Positions 18,655 to 27,778 of a stretch of 64,000 nt of DNA are shown in pieces; position 1 is the first letter of the stretch, and each line of letters starts with the position of its first letter. Origin of the DNA: CAVSWT01 sp963731745 (GTDB taxonomy: Bacteria; Bacteroidota; Ignavibacteria; Ignavibacteriales; Ignavibacteriaceae); NCBI GenBank assembly GCA_963731745.1, contig CAVSWT010000029.1, positions 1 to 64,000 of the forward strand, given 5' to 3'. The notes under the pieces were generated by a model, which was given only the letters and a program-made list of their open reading frames with translations, was not told where the DNA came from and did not search any database. The position numbers and the translations under genes are program-made.

Positions 18655-18936
18655 GAACATTATTTGAACTAAATACTTAATTTTAATCTATTTTTAATAA
18701 TTATTAATCAAAATTTAATGATCTTTTAACCTTTGAAGTTTTGTTTCTCTAAGTTATTTTGATATTTTAGCATTAAAAGAACTGAATATATAAATTAAAG
18801 TTGGCATACAAAGCATAATTTTATGGCGCCATTAAAAATCTATTTTATGTTTCTTCTATTGCTTACAATCGGAATAATTCCCATAATTTCAAAACACTTA
18901 AACAACTCATTCATAAACTATATATAAGGAGAAAAA

Positions 18937-21518
18937 ATGAGATATATAAGAATTACTATTTTCTTAATAGCAATGTCTATCTTCTCTACCCTTTCGTTCG
19001 CACAGCCCGATCCTTTCGTAAGAGACACTACTATTCCAAATGAAGCCCTTGATACAGGCGGTTTCGGTGGAATAATTGCAGGTGTTGATTTTGATGGTGA
19101 TGGATATCCAGAAATCTATGCCGTCAATAATGATTGGAATGATGAGGTTGGCAAAGATTTAATTCCAAGAATCTATAAATATGAAAATGATGGTACCGGA
19201 TGGAAAATTGTTTGGAGCGCTACGCTTGGATTAAGCGCTCAAAATACCTGGCCAGCACTTACTTACGGTGATGCAGATGGCGATGGTAAAATGGAAATTT
19301 ATTGGGGTCCAGTAAATAATTTTGGAGAAGGCGATACTGTTTATTCCAGAATTAACGTTTTTGAAGAAGCTTCTGGCGATACTCTCGGTGTTTTCGATGG
19401 TGTTGATAATTATACACCAAATGCATCCTGGACCATTACTGACGTTCCTAATTATAACCTTCGTCCATTCCGTTGGGTATTATCTGATGTTAATAATGAC
19501 GGTAAACTGAAGAATTAGTTTTTTGCGCTAGAGCCGGTGCAGAAAAATTTGGTGTTGTTTCAGTTAGTGATATTCCTGACAATGGAGATGGATCTGAAAC
19601 TTGGACTCTTGAAGAATCAGCTTTAGACACGAACTTGACAATTACCCCAAGTACTTTTTATGATTTTGCCGTTATAGACAGCACTATATATCTAATAAGT
19701 GACGGTGGCGATATCGTTCCTGTCATGTATGATAATGGAACATGGAGTACCGGTGCAACAATGACCGGCGGAGCTCCCGGCGGATCATGGAAATCAGCAT
19801 CCGTAGTTGACCTTGATGGTGACGGGAAAAAAGAAATTGTATATGGCGGATGGTCTTCTTCTGCTCAAAACGTTTACTTATTACAAGAAACATCACAAGG
19901 CGTTTTAACCACAACTCCAATAGCTAATGTAAGTCCATATATTGGTTCTGGAAGATTATATGGCGGTGACAGTGGAGATTTAGACAATGATGGAAATTTG
20001 GATTTCGTTTTTGGAAGCAGAGGCGCAACTCCTGACGGTGCTATTTTTAGGTTAGCATACAAGGGCGGAGATATTACTGACGCTGCAAATTATGAACTTT
20101 CCCGTATTGATGAAGGTTTGGGTAATGGCGGCCGTACTGATTTAATTGCCATTGGTAATCTTGATTCCGATCCTGATATGGAAGTTGCTTATTCTGGAAT
20201 TCCTGGAAGCAGTTTAATTCCTCTTACAATATTAAAAAGAGTTCAAGTTGATAACTTAATGACAATTGCAGCGGTAAAAGTTGATGCAGATACTAATTAT
20301 GTACCTGATATGTTAGATTCAACTGCAACTGTAGTAGGTGTAGTTAATTCAGTTAACTGGGGCGAAAGCAGCGGTTATTTTAGCTACACAATCCAGGACA
20401 TGACAGCCGGTATTGATGTTTATAAATCCGGTGAAGTCGGCCCTTCATTCAATGTTGGTGATAGAATTGTTGCTACAGGAACAGTTTCTCAATTTAATGG
20501 TTTAGTTGAATTGACAGTTGCTGATCTTACAGCAGATATAACTCTGCTTGATACTGCAAAAACAATCGTTTCAAAAACTGTAACTATTGCAGATTTGAAT
20601 AGCAACGGTGAAAAATATGAAAGTATGGTCGTAACCGTTAAAGGAGTTGCTCCTTCCCCTACAAATACTGTTAGCTGGCCTGCAGCAAATAGTAATGCGA
20701 AAATTAATATTTGGGACGGTCATGATAAAACAGACATGTACATTGATAAGGACTCAGAACTTGATGGTGCTACAGAACCAACTTATCCAGTAACTGTAAC
20801 CGGCGTTGTTTCACAATTTACTACAGCAACCCCAGCAAACGGAGGTTATGAAGTATTGCCAAGATTTGTTTCTGATTTTGTTATGAATGTTGCAGTTCCT
20901 CCTTCAAAATATTTCTCATTAGTTACACCGTCTGACAGTACTGTAGTTGAACTAACTGATTCAGCACAAGTTGTAACTTTTAACTGGCAAAAACCTCTTG
21001 ATTTCAATGGCGATGCACTTATTTACCAATTTAAGTTCTTGCCTAGTGTATTGACAAAAGCTCCTTCTGACACAACTATTGATCTTACTGCTACAGATAT
21101 CCTTAAGTTAATGACTGGCGATACTTTAACAGTGACCTGGACAATTGTTACAAAAGGTGCTGAAGCTGATCTAGTAGCTAGTGTTGATACATTTATGGTT
21201 ACATTTATTAATAACATATCAACTGTTGGTGTAACTGATAAGCAAATTCCAACACGTTTTTATGTTGATCAGAATTATCCTAATCCATTCAACCCTGCTA
21301 CCACGATTAAATTTGGATTAGCGAAAGATCAAGTTGTTGATCTAAGAGTTTATAACGTATTAGGTCAGCAAGTTGCCGTATTGATTAATAATCAATCTAG
21401 GCCAGCTGGATCTTATAACCTTCAGTTCAACGCAGCAAATCTTGCAAGCGGAACCTATATCTATAGGCTTACTGCCGGCAACAATGTTGTAACAAAGAAA
21501 ATGGTATTATTGAAATAA
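18937..21518 (+). pseudogene. FG-GAP repeat/OB-fold T9SS cargo protein gene, split by a frameshift
   Basis: Two frames form one gene. The first part (18937-19518) has AAGGAG before its ATG, a signal peptide ending FAQ, and FG-GAP/VCBS motifs (VDFDGDGYPEIYAV, GDADGDGKMEIYWG). It runs into a stop just after DVNNDGK. The following frame is open from 19506 and continues EELVFCARAGAEKFG with more FG-GAP motifs. It then has an OB-fold-like segment and a T9SS type A domain (QNYPNPFNPATTIKFGL) ending at 21518. One extra A in the AAA at 19504-19506 would restore DVNNDGKTEELVF. No other damage is visible, so the shift is very recent or a sequence error. Confidence 0.85.
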
Positions 21519-21540
21519 TAATTCATTTCTTTAAAATTAT

Positions 21541-21570
21541 AAAAGCCGGACTATTGTCCGGCTTTTTTTT
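21541..21570 (+). terminator. Rho-independent terminator after the T9SS cargo genes
   Basis: The stem AAAAGCCGGAC/GTCCGGCTTTT closes a short loop (TATT) and is followed by a run of eight T residues in total. It lies 22 bases past the stop codon of the third T9SS cargo gene. Confidence 0.9.
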
Positions 21571-21595
21571 ATTGACCATATAATATTGATTTTAT

Positions 21596-22357
21596 ATGAG
21601 TACATACAACAAAATAAAAAACATTATCGAACGGAATGATACTAAAGCGGGAGATATTTTTGATATTGTTATCCAAGCTTTAATCATTGTTTCGGTAATC
21701 AGTTTTTCAATCGAAACAATTCCAGGCCTTCCAACAAGCGCTATTCATTATTTAGCAATCATAGAAGTTATTTCAGTAATTCTTTTTACAGTGGAATATA
21801 TATTCCGCATAATAGTAGCTGATAAACCTCTCAAATTTATTTTCAGTTTCTTAGGCATTATAGATCTAATAGCTATACTCCCCTTTTATATTGCTTCTGG
21901 AATCGATCTGCGTTCGGTTAGAATATTCAGACTGTTTAGGCTAATTAGAGTATTTAAATTATTCCGATACAGTAAAGCTGCTAAAAGATATAAGCAAGCA
22001 TTCGCCATCATACGGCATGAATTAATGATATTTTTCGCTGCATCCACATTTTTACTTTATCTCGCATCGGTAGGGATTTATTACTTTGAAAGTCCTTCTC
22101 AACCAGAACAATTTAAATCAGTATTTCATTGTATGTGGTGGGCGGTTACAACCTTAACAACAATTGGCAGCGGAACAATTTATCCAATTACTGCAGGCGG
22201 AAAAATATTTACAGCTTTGGTAGTATTCATTGGGTTAGGATTGATCGCTGTGCCGACAGGTTTATTTGCATCAGCATTAACACGATGTATTCAAGTTGAA
22301 GATGAAAGAATTCGAATAAAGGTTGATGATAAAGTGGGAAATAATGAAAATTTATGA
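21596..22357 (+). CDS. Voltage-gated-type six-helix ion channel with unusual GSG filter
   Basis: The protein has 253 residues with six transmembrane segments, the layout of a Kv-type channel subunit. The S4 segment carries regularly spaced arginines (LRSVRIFRLFRLIRVFKLFR, about 105-124). The pore helix and filter read TTLTTIGSGTIYP at about 185-197. In potassium channels this place reads TVGYGD; here the tyrosine is serine (192) and the aspartate is threonine (194). Ion selectivity may therefore differ from potassium. The start ATG lies 25 bases after the terminator, with no strong Shine-Dalgarno sequence. The gene stands alone. Confidence 0.88.
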   Translation: MSTYNKIKNIIERNDTKAGDIFDIVIQALIIVSVISFSIETIPGLPTSAIHYLAIIEVISVILFTVEYIFRIIVADKPLKFIFSFLGIIDLIAILPFYIASGIDLRSVRIFRLFRLIRVFKLFRYSKAAKRYKQAFAIIRHELMIFFAASTFLLYLASVGIYYFESPSQPEQFKSVFHCMWWAVTTLTTIGSGTIYPITAGGKIFTALVVFIGLGLIAVPTGLFASALTRCIQVEDERIRIKVDDKVGNNENL

Positions 22358-22440
22358 TTTGGGTTTATCGAGTCAGGTTTGAACTTATTATCAATATTCC
22401 TGGTTTACTATTTTTTTCTGCCAAAATTTAAAAATAGTAG

Positions 22441-22513
<73 letters not shown>

Positions 22514-22618
22514 ATATTATTTAATATTTGCATGAACTTAAAATCTTTAACTTATAGCTGCAATGCTGCTGACCTTCCCGATCCAATCGGGACGCTCTCC
22601 CAGCTGAGCTATAGCCCC
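22514..22618 (-). repeat. 105-bp tandem repeat, copy 1, carrying a tRNA-Ala 5' half
   Basis: The unit is 105 bp and differs from the adjacent copy at only three positions. At its right end (22593-22618) it holds 26 bases identical to the 5' half of the tRNA-Ala gene (acceptor strand plus D arm, minus-strand sense). Where the anticodon arm should be there is a perfect 7-bp hairpin TCCCGAT-TGG-ATCGGGA (22576-22592), then AGGTCAGC as in the tRNA. There is no T arm and no matching 3' acceptor strand, so it cannot fold as a tRNA. It also supplies the sequence directly upstream of the real tRNA gene. Confidence 0.85.
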
Positions 22619-22723
22619 ATATTATTTATTATTTGTATGAACTTAAAATCTTTAACTTATAGCTGCAATGCTACTGACCTTCCCGATCCAATCGGGACGC
22701 TCTCCCAGCTGAGCTATAGCCCC
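22619..22723 (-). repeat. 105-bp tandem repeat, copy 2, carrying a tRNA-Ala 5' half
   Basis: This is the promoter-proximal copy of the same unit, with the 26-base tRNA-Ala 5' half at 22698-22723 and the same perfect hairpin at 22681-22697. It differs from copy 1 by three substitutions in 105 bp, so the duplication is recent or kept uniform. Minus-strand transcription from the promoter-like sequence at 22749-22777 would pass through both copies into the tRNA-Ala gene. Confidence 0.85.
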
Positions 22724-22748
22724 AAATCTGTAAATAATTTCTGATTCG

Positions 22749-22777
22749 AAAATAACGAAGAATTTTTTGTTAGTCAA
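22749..22777 (-). promoter_or_regulatory. Putative sigma-70-type promoter of the tRNA-Ala array
   Basis: On the minus strand TTGACT (complement of 22772-22777), a 17-base spacer and TATTTT (complement of 22749-22754) lie about 25 bases before the first GGGGCTATAG. Spacing and sequence fit a housekeeping promoter for the tandem repeats plus tRNA-Ala. Confidence 0.45.
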
Positions 22778-22861
22778 TTTATCTTCATTGCATTATACTT
22801 TATTTGAATCTATTTTAGCTTAGTTATTCATCCAAAATTCTAAAACATTTTAATTTGTATT

Positions 22862-23263
22862 ATGAAATATCTTTTTGCTGTTTTACTACTATTAATATTT
22901 TTTAGTTTTGTTCTAAATATCGGATGTAAAGATCAGGGAACTAACATTGATAGTACAGAAATTCCATCTTCCAATGTAAGTTACTCTCAATACATTCAGC
23001 CCGTATTTGATAACAAATGCAATAATTCCGGCTGTCACGAAGATGCTTCACGTGCAGGCGGATTGAGCTTAACTTCATGGGCAAATACAACATCAGATCC
23101 AGGTGTAGTTTTTCCAAACGAACCACAAAACAGCAGACTGGTTTGGGCTATTCAAAATCAGGCTGGAATCAGTCCCATGCCGCCATACGGTTATGCGGCA
23201 TTAACAACAAATCAAATTAATGGAATTAAAACATGGATACAGGAAGGTGCAAAGAATAATTGA
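22862..23263 (+). CDS. Lipoprotein with cytochrome-c-like (PSCyt1-type) heme-binding domain
   Basis: The protein has 133 residues. The signal peptide ends in a lipobox (VLNIGC). The mature part has a heme-attachment-like motif CNNSGCH (a CX4CH spacing), followed by GGLSLTSW, and MPPYGYAALTTNQINGIKTWIQEGA. This pattern is typical of short cytochrome-c-like domains in Planctomycetes and Bacteroidetes (PSCyt1 type), where the distal ligand is the methionine of MPP. Covalent heme binding through CX4CH rather than CXXCH is known in this family but is inferred here. It is probably a periplasmic electron carrier or redox accessory. No partner oxidase is adjacent. Confidence 0.75.
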   Translation: MKYLFAVLLLLIFFSFVLNIGCKDQGTNIDSTEIPSSNVSYSQYIQPVFDNKCNNSGCHEDASRAGGLSLTSWANTTSDPGVVFPNEPQNSRLVWAIQNQAGISPMPPYGYAALTTNQINGIKTWIQEGAKNN

Positions 23264-23294
23264 ATCTGATTTAAATAATTTCTTTTAATATAAA

Positions 23295-24293
23295 TTAAAT
23301 CCATTTCATTTCTTTATACCAATCACAAGTTCTTTTAATCCCCTCTTCCAAAGAAATTTCCTGATGGTAACCCAGATCTCTTATTGCTTTGCTGGTATCG
23401 CAGATCCATAAAGCCTGTGTAATATCTCGTGCTTTTTCAATATTTAATGTAGCAGGCTTACTGCTGAAAACAGCAAAAAATTGTGCTATCGATGCAATTC
23501 CATAAACAGCAAAATGAGGGACTTTGATTTTTATCGGCTTATTTCCGAGGACTTTAGAAGTTACCTCTCCAATTTCCTCCCAGGAATAATTTTTTTCAGA
23601 ACTTATGAAATAAATTTGGCCACTGGATATTTCGTTTGTCGCGGCTAAGTATAACCCTTTTACAAGATCTGATACATGAATTAAATTTACAAGTTTATTA
23701 TTAAATCCAATTGTAGTCATCAACCCTTTATTAAATGTCTGAAAGAAAATAAGAATTTCAGTATCTCTTTCACCATAAACTGCTGCTGCACGGCAAATTG
23801 TAATCGGCAATTTATCCATAAATGTTTTTGCGAGTTCTTCCTGAGCAAGCTTACTTCGTCCGTACGTAGTAATGGGCTTACCTGCCATATCTTCAGTAAC
23901 TGGCTTCCCATCTAACGAAGGGCCGGCAGCTGTTTGGCTGCTGACAATTAAGAATTTTTTAATTGACGATTTAAATTCTAAAGCTGTCTCGAGCATCACT
24001 CTTGTAATTTCAACATTTCCCTTAAAGTAGCCTTCCGGAGTTTTTGATTTAACAACCCCGGCAACGTGAAATATATATTGTGCATCCTTAAAAGCTTTCC
24101 TTAAACCATCTTTATCCATCAGCCCTGTATTGATATTCTTAATATCTTTCCCATTAAGCCAGCGTAAATCGCTTGTTTTTCTAGTTAAACATCGAACTTC
24201 AAAATTTTCTTTTAAAAGAAAATCAACTAAATGACTCCCCACAAATCCATTCGCACCGGAAACTACTGCTATTCTTTTTTTGGCTTGATCCAT
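23295..24293 (-). CDS. NAD-dependent epimerase/dehydratase, candidate 3-ketosphinganine reductase (CerR-like)
   Basis: The protein has 332 residues and is an extended short-chain dehydrogenase. It has an N-terminal NAD(P) Rossmann motif GANGFVGSHL (residues 13-22), the catalytic Tyr144-x3-Lys148 in YGRSKLAQEE, and the preceding serine/threonine region near 118-121. The gene is divergent from the serine palmitoyltransferase gene, 106 bases away. In Caulobacter and Bacteroides an enzyme of this same fold (CerR) reduces 3-ketosphinganine in bacterial sphingolipid synthesis. The location next to SPT is the reason for that assignment here. Otherwise it would be called only a sugar- or steroid-type epimerase/reductase. 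Confidence 0.75.
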   Translation of the reverse strand: MDQAKKRIAVVSGANGFVGSHLVDFLLKENFEVRCLTRKTSDLRWLNGKDIKNINTGLMDKDGLRKAFKDAQYIFHVAGVVKSKTPEGYFKGNVEITRVMLETALEFKSSIKKFLIVSSQTAAGPSLDGKPVTEDMAGKPITTYGRSKLAQEELAKTFMDKLPITICRAAAVYGERDTEILIFFQTFNKGLMTTIGFNNKLVNLIHVSDLVKGLYLAATNEISSGQIYFISSEKNYSWEEIGEVTSKVLGNKPIKIKVPHFAVYGIASIAQFFAVFSSKPATLNIEKARDITQALWICDTSKAIRDLGYHQEISLEEGIKRTCDWYKEMKWI

Positions 24294-24399
24294 AATTATT
24301 TGATTTTGAAAGTATTAAATTATAATTTTTGCCGATAAATTTAATTAAATCTATCATAATAAATAAACTTTCTTTCATTTTTGAAATTGGAGGAGTTTT

Positions 24400-25590
24400 T
24401 TGGATCTATTTAAAAAGTGTTATGATTTCCATCGTGCTGACGAAATAAAACAAGCTGGCCTTTATCCTTACTTCCACGCAATCGAAGCAAATGAAGGACC
24501 GGTAGTGCAAATTGAAGGTAAAAAAATGATAATGGCTGGTTCTAACAATTATCTTGGCCTTACCGGCCATCCTAAGGTTAAAGAAGCAGCAATCAAAGCT
24601 ACAGAAAAATATGGAACCGGCTGTTCCGGCTCGCGTTATTTAACAGGCACTTTAGATCTGCACATAGAATTAGAGCAAAGGTTAGCGAAATTTTTTAATA
24701 AAGAAGCTGTTTTACTTTTTAGTACCGGATATCAAACTGCACAAGGTATTATTCCTACTTTAGTTCAAAGAGGAGATTACGTTGTTTCTGACCGTGACAA
24801 CCACGCTTGTATTGTCGCAGGCAATTTAATGGCAAAAGGTGCAACCGCTGAATTTGTTCGCTATAAGCATAACGATATGGAAGATCTAGAACGTGTTATT
24901 AAAAAGCTGCCTTTTGAAGCTGCAAAATTAATAGCTAGTGATGGAGTCTTCAGTACAGGCGGCGAAATTGTTGATCTTGTGAAATTGAATGCTATTGCCA
25001 AAGAAAATAATGCACGTATTTTAATTGATGATGCTCATGCTGTTGGTGTTATAGGAAAGGGCGGAAGAGGTACTTCAAGTGAGTTTGGACTAGAAAAAGA
25101 AATAGATATGACAATGGGAACATTTAGTAAAACATTTGCTTCCCTAGGCGGTTTTGTTGCAGGCGAAGAACGGGTGATAAATTATATTAAACATATGTCC
25201 CCTGCTTTAATTTTTAGTGCATCTCCTACTCCGGCCTCCGTTGCGGCTGCATTGGCTGCGTTAGATATTTTAGAAAAGGAGCCGGAAAGAGTCGATAGAT
25301 TAATTCGAAATGCTTCTAAGATGAGAACCTCTTTGAAAAAAGAAGGTTTTAATGTTTTAGAAGGCCGAACCGCAATTGTTCCTGTAATTGTAGGCAACGA
25401 TGAAATAGCTTTCCAGATGTGGAAGATGTTATACGATGCCGGAGTTTTTGTTAACGTATTTATTTCACCCGGAGTTCCGCAGGGTAGACAAATGATGAGA
25501 ACCAGTTATATGGCTACTCATGAAGATGAACACCTTGATAAAATTCTTGATATTTTTGTCGACACCGGGAAAAAGTTAGGATTAATCTAA
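24400..25590 (+). CDS. Serine palmitoyltransferase-type alpha-oxoamine synthase
   Basis: The protein has 396 residues and is a fold-type I PLP enzyme. The PLP lysine is Lys244 in GTFSKTFASLGG; His135 and the DAH motif (211-213) complete the cofactor site. The N-terminal LYPYFHAIEA and the SGSRYLTGTLDLHIELE segment match bacterial serine palmitoyltransferases, which condense serine with a fatty acyl thioester to give 3-ketosphinganine. KBL and BioF are related alternatives, but no tdh or bio genes are nearby. The start is TTG at 24400, supported by GGAGGAG six bases before; no usable ATG exists. The flanking reductase and GNAT genes support a sphingolipid role. Confidence 0.8.
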   Translation: MDLFKKCYDFHRADEIKQAGLYPYFHAIEANEGPVVQIEGKKMIMAGSNNYLGLTGHPKVKEAAIKATEKYGTGCSGSRYLTGTLDLHIELEQRLAKFFNKEAVLLFSTGYQTAQGIIPTLVQRGDYVVSDRDNHACIVAGNLMAKGATAEFVRYKHNDMEDLERVIKKLPFEAAKLIASDGVFSTGGEIVDLVKLNAIAKENNARILIDDAHAVGVIGKGGRGTSSEFGLEKEIDMTMGTFSKTFASLGGFVAGEERVINYIKHMSPALIFSASPTPASVAAALAALDILEKEPERVDRLIRNASKMRTSLKKEGFNVLEGRTAIVPVIVGNDEIAFQMWKMLYDAGVFVNVFISPGVPQGRQMMRTSYMATHEDEHLDKILDIFVDTGKKLGLI

Positions 25591-25613
25591 TTGAAATTTT
25601 TTTATTCAAATTT

Positions 25614-25645
25614 AAAAGCATACTAATTAAATTAGTATGCTTTTT
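25614..25645 (+). terminator. Rho-independent terminator-like hairpin between SPT and GNAT genes
   Basis: The stem AAAGCATACTAAT/TTAGTATGCTTT with a short AT loop is followed by a run of T residues. It lies between the SPT stop codon and the GNAT start codon, so read-through or a separate promoter would be needed to express the GNAT gene. Confidence 0.75.
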
Positions 25646-25662
25646 TTGTTATGGAGGAAAGT

Positions 25663-26784
25663 ATGAGCGCTATTAACATTTCTATAGTAAAGTCTTCCAG
25701 TGATTTAATGAGATTCATAAAATTTCCTTGGAAAATTTACAAAGATGATCCTAAGTGGGTGCCTCCTCTAATTATGGATAGAAAGAAGATTTTAAACACT
25801 AAGAAAAATCCATTTTACAAACATGCTGAAATAGAATTATACATTGCTGAAAGAGACGGTGAAATGGTGGGAAGAATTGCAGCGATAAAAAATGATTTAC
25901 ACAATAAATATCACGATGATAACGCGGGTTTCTTTGGATTTTTTGAATGCATTCATGATCAGAATGTTGCTAATGTATTATTCGACAAAGCAAAAGAATG
26001 GCTTAAAGCAAAAGGGTTTAAAATTATGCGGGGGCCAGCCAACCCCTCAAGCAATGATGAATGGGGAATGCTTTTGGAAGGCTTTGATGATGAACCGAGA
26101 TTGTTGATGACTTACAATCCAAAATACTATTTAGATTTATGTGAAAATTATGGGTTCACAAAAGCTAAAGATCTTTACGCGTACAAACTCGAAAATAGAA
26201 AAGTTATGGCTTCTGATAAAGTTAGAAGAGTTGCTGAGATCGCACAGAAGAGATATAAATTAAATATCTCGCAGCTCAATATGAAAAATTTTGATGCAGA
26301 ATTAGAAAAAGTGAAGTTTATATATAATAAAGCCTGGGCACCGAATTGGGGTTTTGTGCCGCTAACTGACGATGAAATTGATGCGATGGCAAAAGACCTT
26401 AAGCAATTAGTTGAGCCTTCTTTAGTTTTATTTGGCGAAATAGATAATAAGCTAGTTGGCTTTGCGTTAGTTATGTTAGATTATAACCAGGTATTTAAAA
26501 GCATGAATGGACGATTGTTCCCCTTTGGCTTTTTAAAAATGTTTACACAGAAAAAGAAAATTACATGGAGCAGAATTATTATATTGGGTTTAATTCCTGA
26601 ATATCAAAAAAAGGGATTGGATTCAGTATTCTATTGGGAAATTGTAAATCGAGCTCATGCTTTAGGCATAGATTTAGGCGAAGCCAGCTGGGTATTAGAG
26701 GATAACGATATGATGAATAGAGGTGCCAAAGCAATGAATGGCGAACTCTACAAAAAGTACAGAGTTTATGATTATAACATTTAA
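25663..26784 (+). CDS. GNAT-fold N-acyltransferase-like protein, candidate bacterial ceramide synthase
   Basis: The protein has about 373 residues. Start ATG 25663 is chosen because GGAGG lies just upstream; the ORF opens earlier at 25651. The family pattern is clear: FPWKIYKDDPKWVPPLI, KNPFYKHAEIELYIAERDGE, VGRIAAI, GFFGFFECI, RGPANPSSNDEWG, then a second GNAT-like half with ILGLIPEYQKKGLDSVFYWE. Proteins of this family are annotated only as N-acyltransferases. In Caulobacter a GNAT-superfamily enzyme acylates the sphingoid base (bacterial ceramide synthase). The position directly after SPT suggests the same role here, but that is inference. Confidence 0.7.
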   Translation: MSAINISIVKSSSDLMRFIKFPWKIYKDDPKWVPPLIMDRKKILNTKKNPFYKHAEIELYIAERDGEMVGRIAAIKNDLHNKYHDDNAGFFGFFECIHDQNVANVLFDKAKEWLKAKGFKIMRGPANPSSNDEWGMLLEGFDDEPRLLMTYNPKYYLDLCENYGFTKAKDLYAYKLENRKVMASDKVRRVAEIAQKRYKLNISQLNMKNFDAELEKVKFIYNKAWAPNWGFVPLTDDEIDAMAKDLKQLVEPSLVLFGEIDNKLVGFALVMLDYNQVFKSMNGRLFPFGFLKMFTQKKKITWSRIIILGLIPEYQKKGLDSVFYWEIVNRAHALGIDLGEASWVLEDNDMMNRGAKAMNGELYKKYRVYDYNI

Positions 26785-26815
26785 TTAATCAGAAGATTAA
26801 TTTTATTCTAATTTT

Positions 26816-27694
26816 CTAAGAACTCATTGCTGCATCGTATTTAGCGGAATGTGCCGGATCAATTTTCTTTAATGTTTTAAATACATTGTCTTTATCAGGA
26901 TAATCTTTTAATCGTTCAATAATTTCGCCGCTCTTTGCATCAAAAAATACTTTCATAATAACCGAAGCTAAATCAATTTTAGATCTTAACGCATCTAGAA
27001 TGTTCACTGCTTTTACAATTTTAGCTTGCCCCATTTCTTTGTTGATATCGTAATAATCAATTCCGTAATGGTACTCATAAAAAGCTTCTCTAAAAGGCCT
27101 GAACTTATCATTCAATAAATCATCTACTAATCCTCTCCTGCTGTAAGAATTACTATTTTTTTCCCAGCCGGTTGGGAAAGAGCTAGCAGCTCCTAAATTG
27201 ACGATGTCATATGCCTTCGAATAAAAATCTGTCCCACCAAATTCTTCCCATGAATCGGAATCATATCCGAGTATGATGTATGCATAATAATTTAGTAAAC
27301 TTGTCAGCGGGTCAAAGTTTGAAAAATCAGCAATTAAATTTTGATTTTTTTCGTAAGTAAAAGCCCAATTGTTGTCGTTAATTGTCAGCATTAGAGATGA
27401 GTTTTTAGACTTATAAATTTCCCTCTGACTTGTGACAATGATTTGAGCAGAATAATTAATATTATTGGAAGCGCTCAATAGCAATATCGTGAAGCTGCAT
27501 CGAATTTTATTTGCTTGCCAGCCATCTGTAAATCTAGTTTGATTAATATAACTTTCCACCGCACTTTGAAAGCTGGAAAGTTTATCCCGGTTAGAAGGTG
27601 GAATATTATCTAAATTAACTGTAACAGTGCAATTTAATTCTTGTGCAGAAATAATTGAGGCAGCGGCTATGAAGAAAATTATTAGATATTTCAT
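26816..27694 (-). CDS. DUF4835-family exported protein
   Basis: The protein has 292 residues with a cleavable signal peptide ending ISAQELNCTV. The sequence follows the DUF4835 pattern seen throughout Bacteroidetes: an NCTV start, a central PLTSLLNYYAYIILGYDSDSWEEFGG segment (shown in part: LLNYYAYIILGYDSDSWEE), and a C-terminal region with AVNILDALRS and FFDAKSGEI. Its function is unknown; genetic context in other species suggests an envelope role. It stands alone on the minus strand, convergent with the GNAT gene and divergent from the PorV-like gene. Confidence 0.85.
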   Translation of the reverse strand: MKYLIIFFIAAASIISAQELNCTVTVNLDNIPPSNRDKLSSFQSAVESYINQTRFTDGWQANKIRCSFTILLLSASNNINYSAQIIVTSQREIYKSKNSSLMLTINDNNWAFTYEKNQNLIADFSNFDPLTSLLNYYAYIILGYDSDSWEEFGGTDFYSKAYDIVNLGAASSFPTGWEKNSNSYSRRGLVDDLLNDKFRPFREAFYEYHYGIDYYDINKEMGQAKIVKAVNILDALRSKIDLASVIMKVFFDAKSGEIIERLKDYPDKDNVFKTLKKIDPAHSAKYDAAMSS

Positions 27695-27778
27695 TAATTA
27701 CCCTCAAAATTTAGAATAATTGTTGATTTAATATATGAATTTAGATATAATCACACAATAAAAGAAAATCAGTATTCA

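Noticed and set aside
22514..22723. CRISPR array or functional tRNA-Pro(TGG) copies
   Set aside because: There are only two long adjacent units without spacers, and although TGG sits in the hairpin loop there is no T arm or matching 3' acceptor strand.
26785..26800. Short hairpin TTAATC-AGAA-GATTAA between the GNAT and DUF4835 genes
   Set aside because: The stem is all but AT and six pairs long; too weak to call a terminator.
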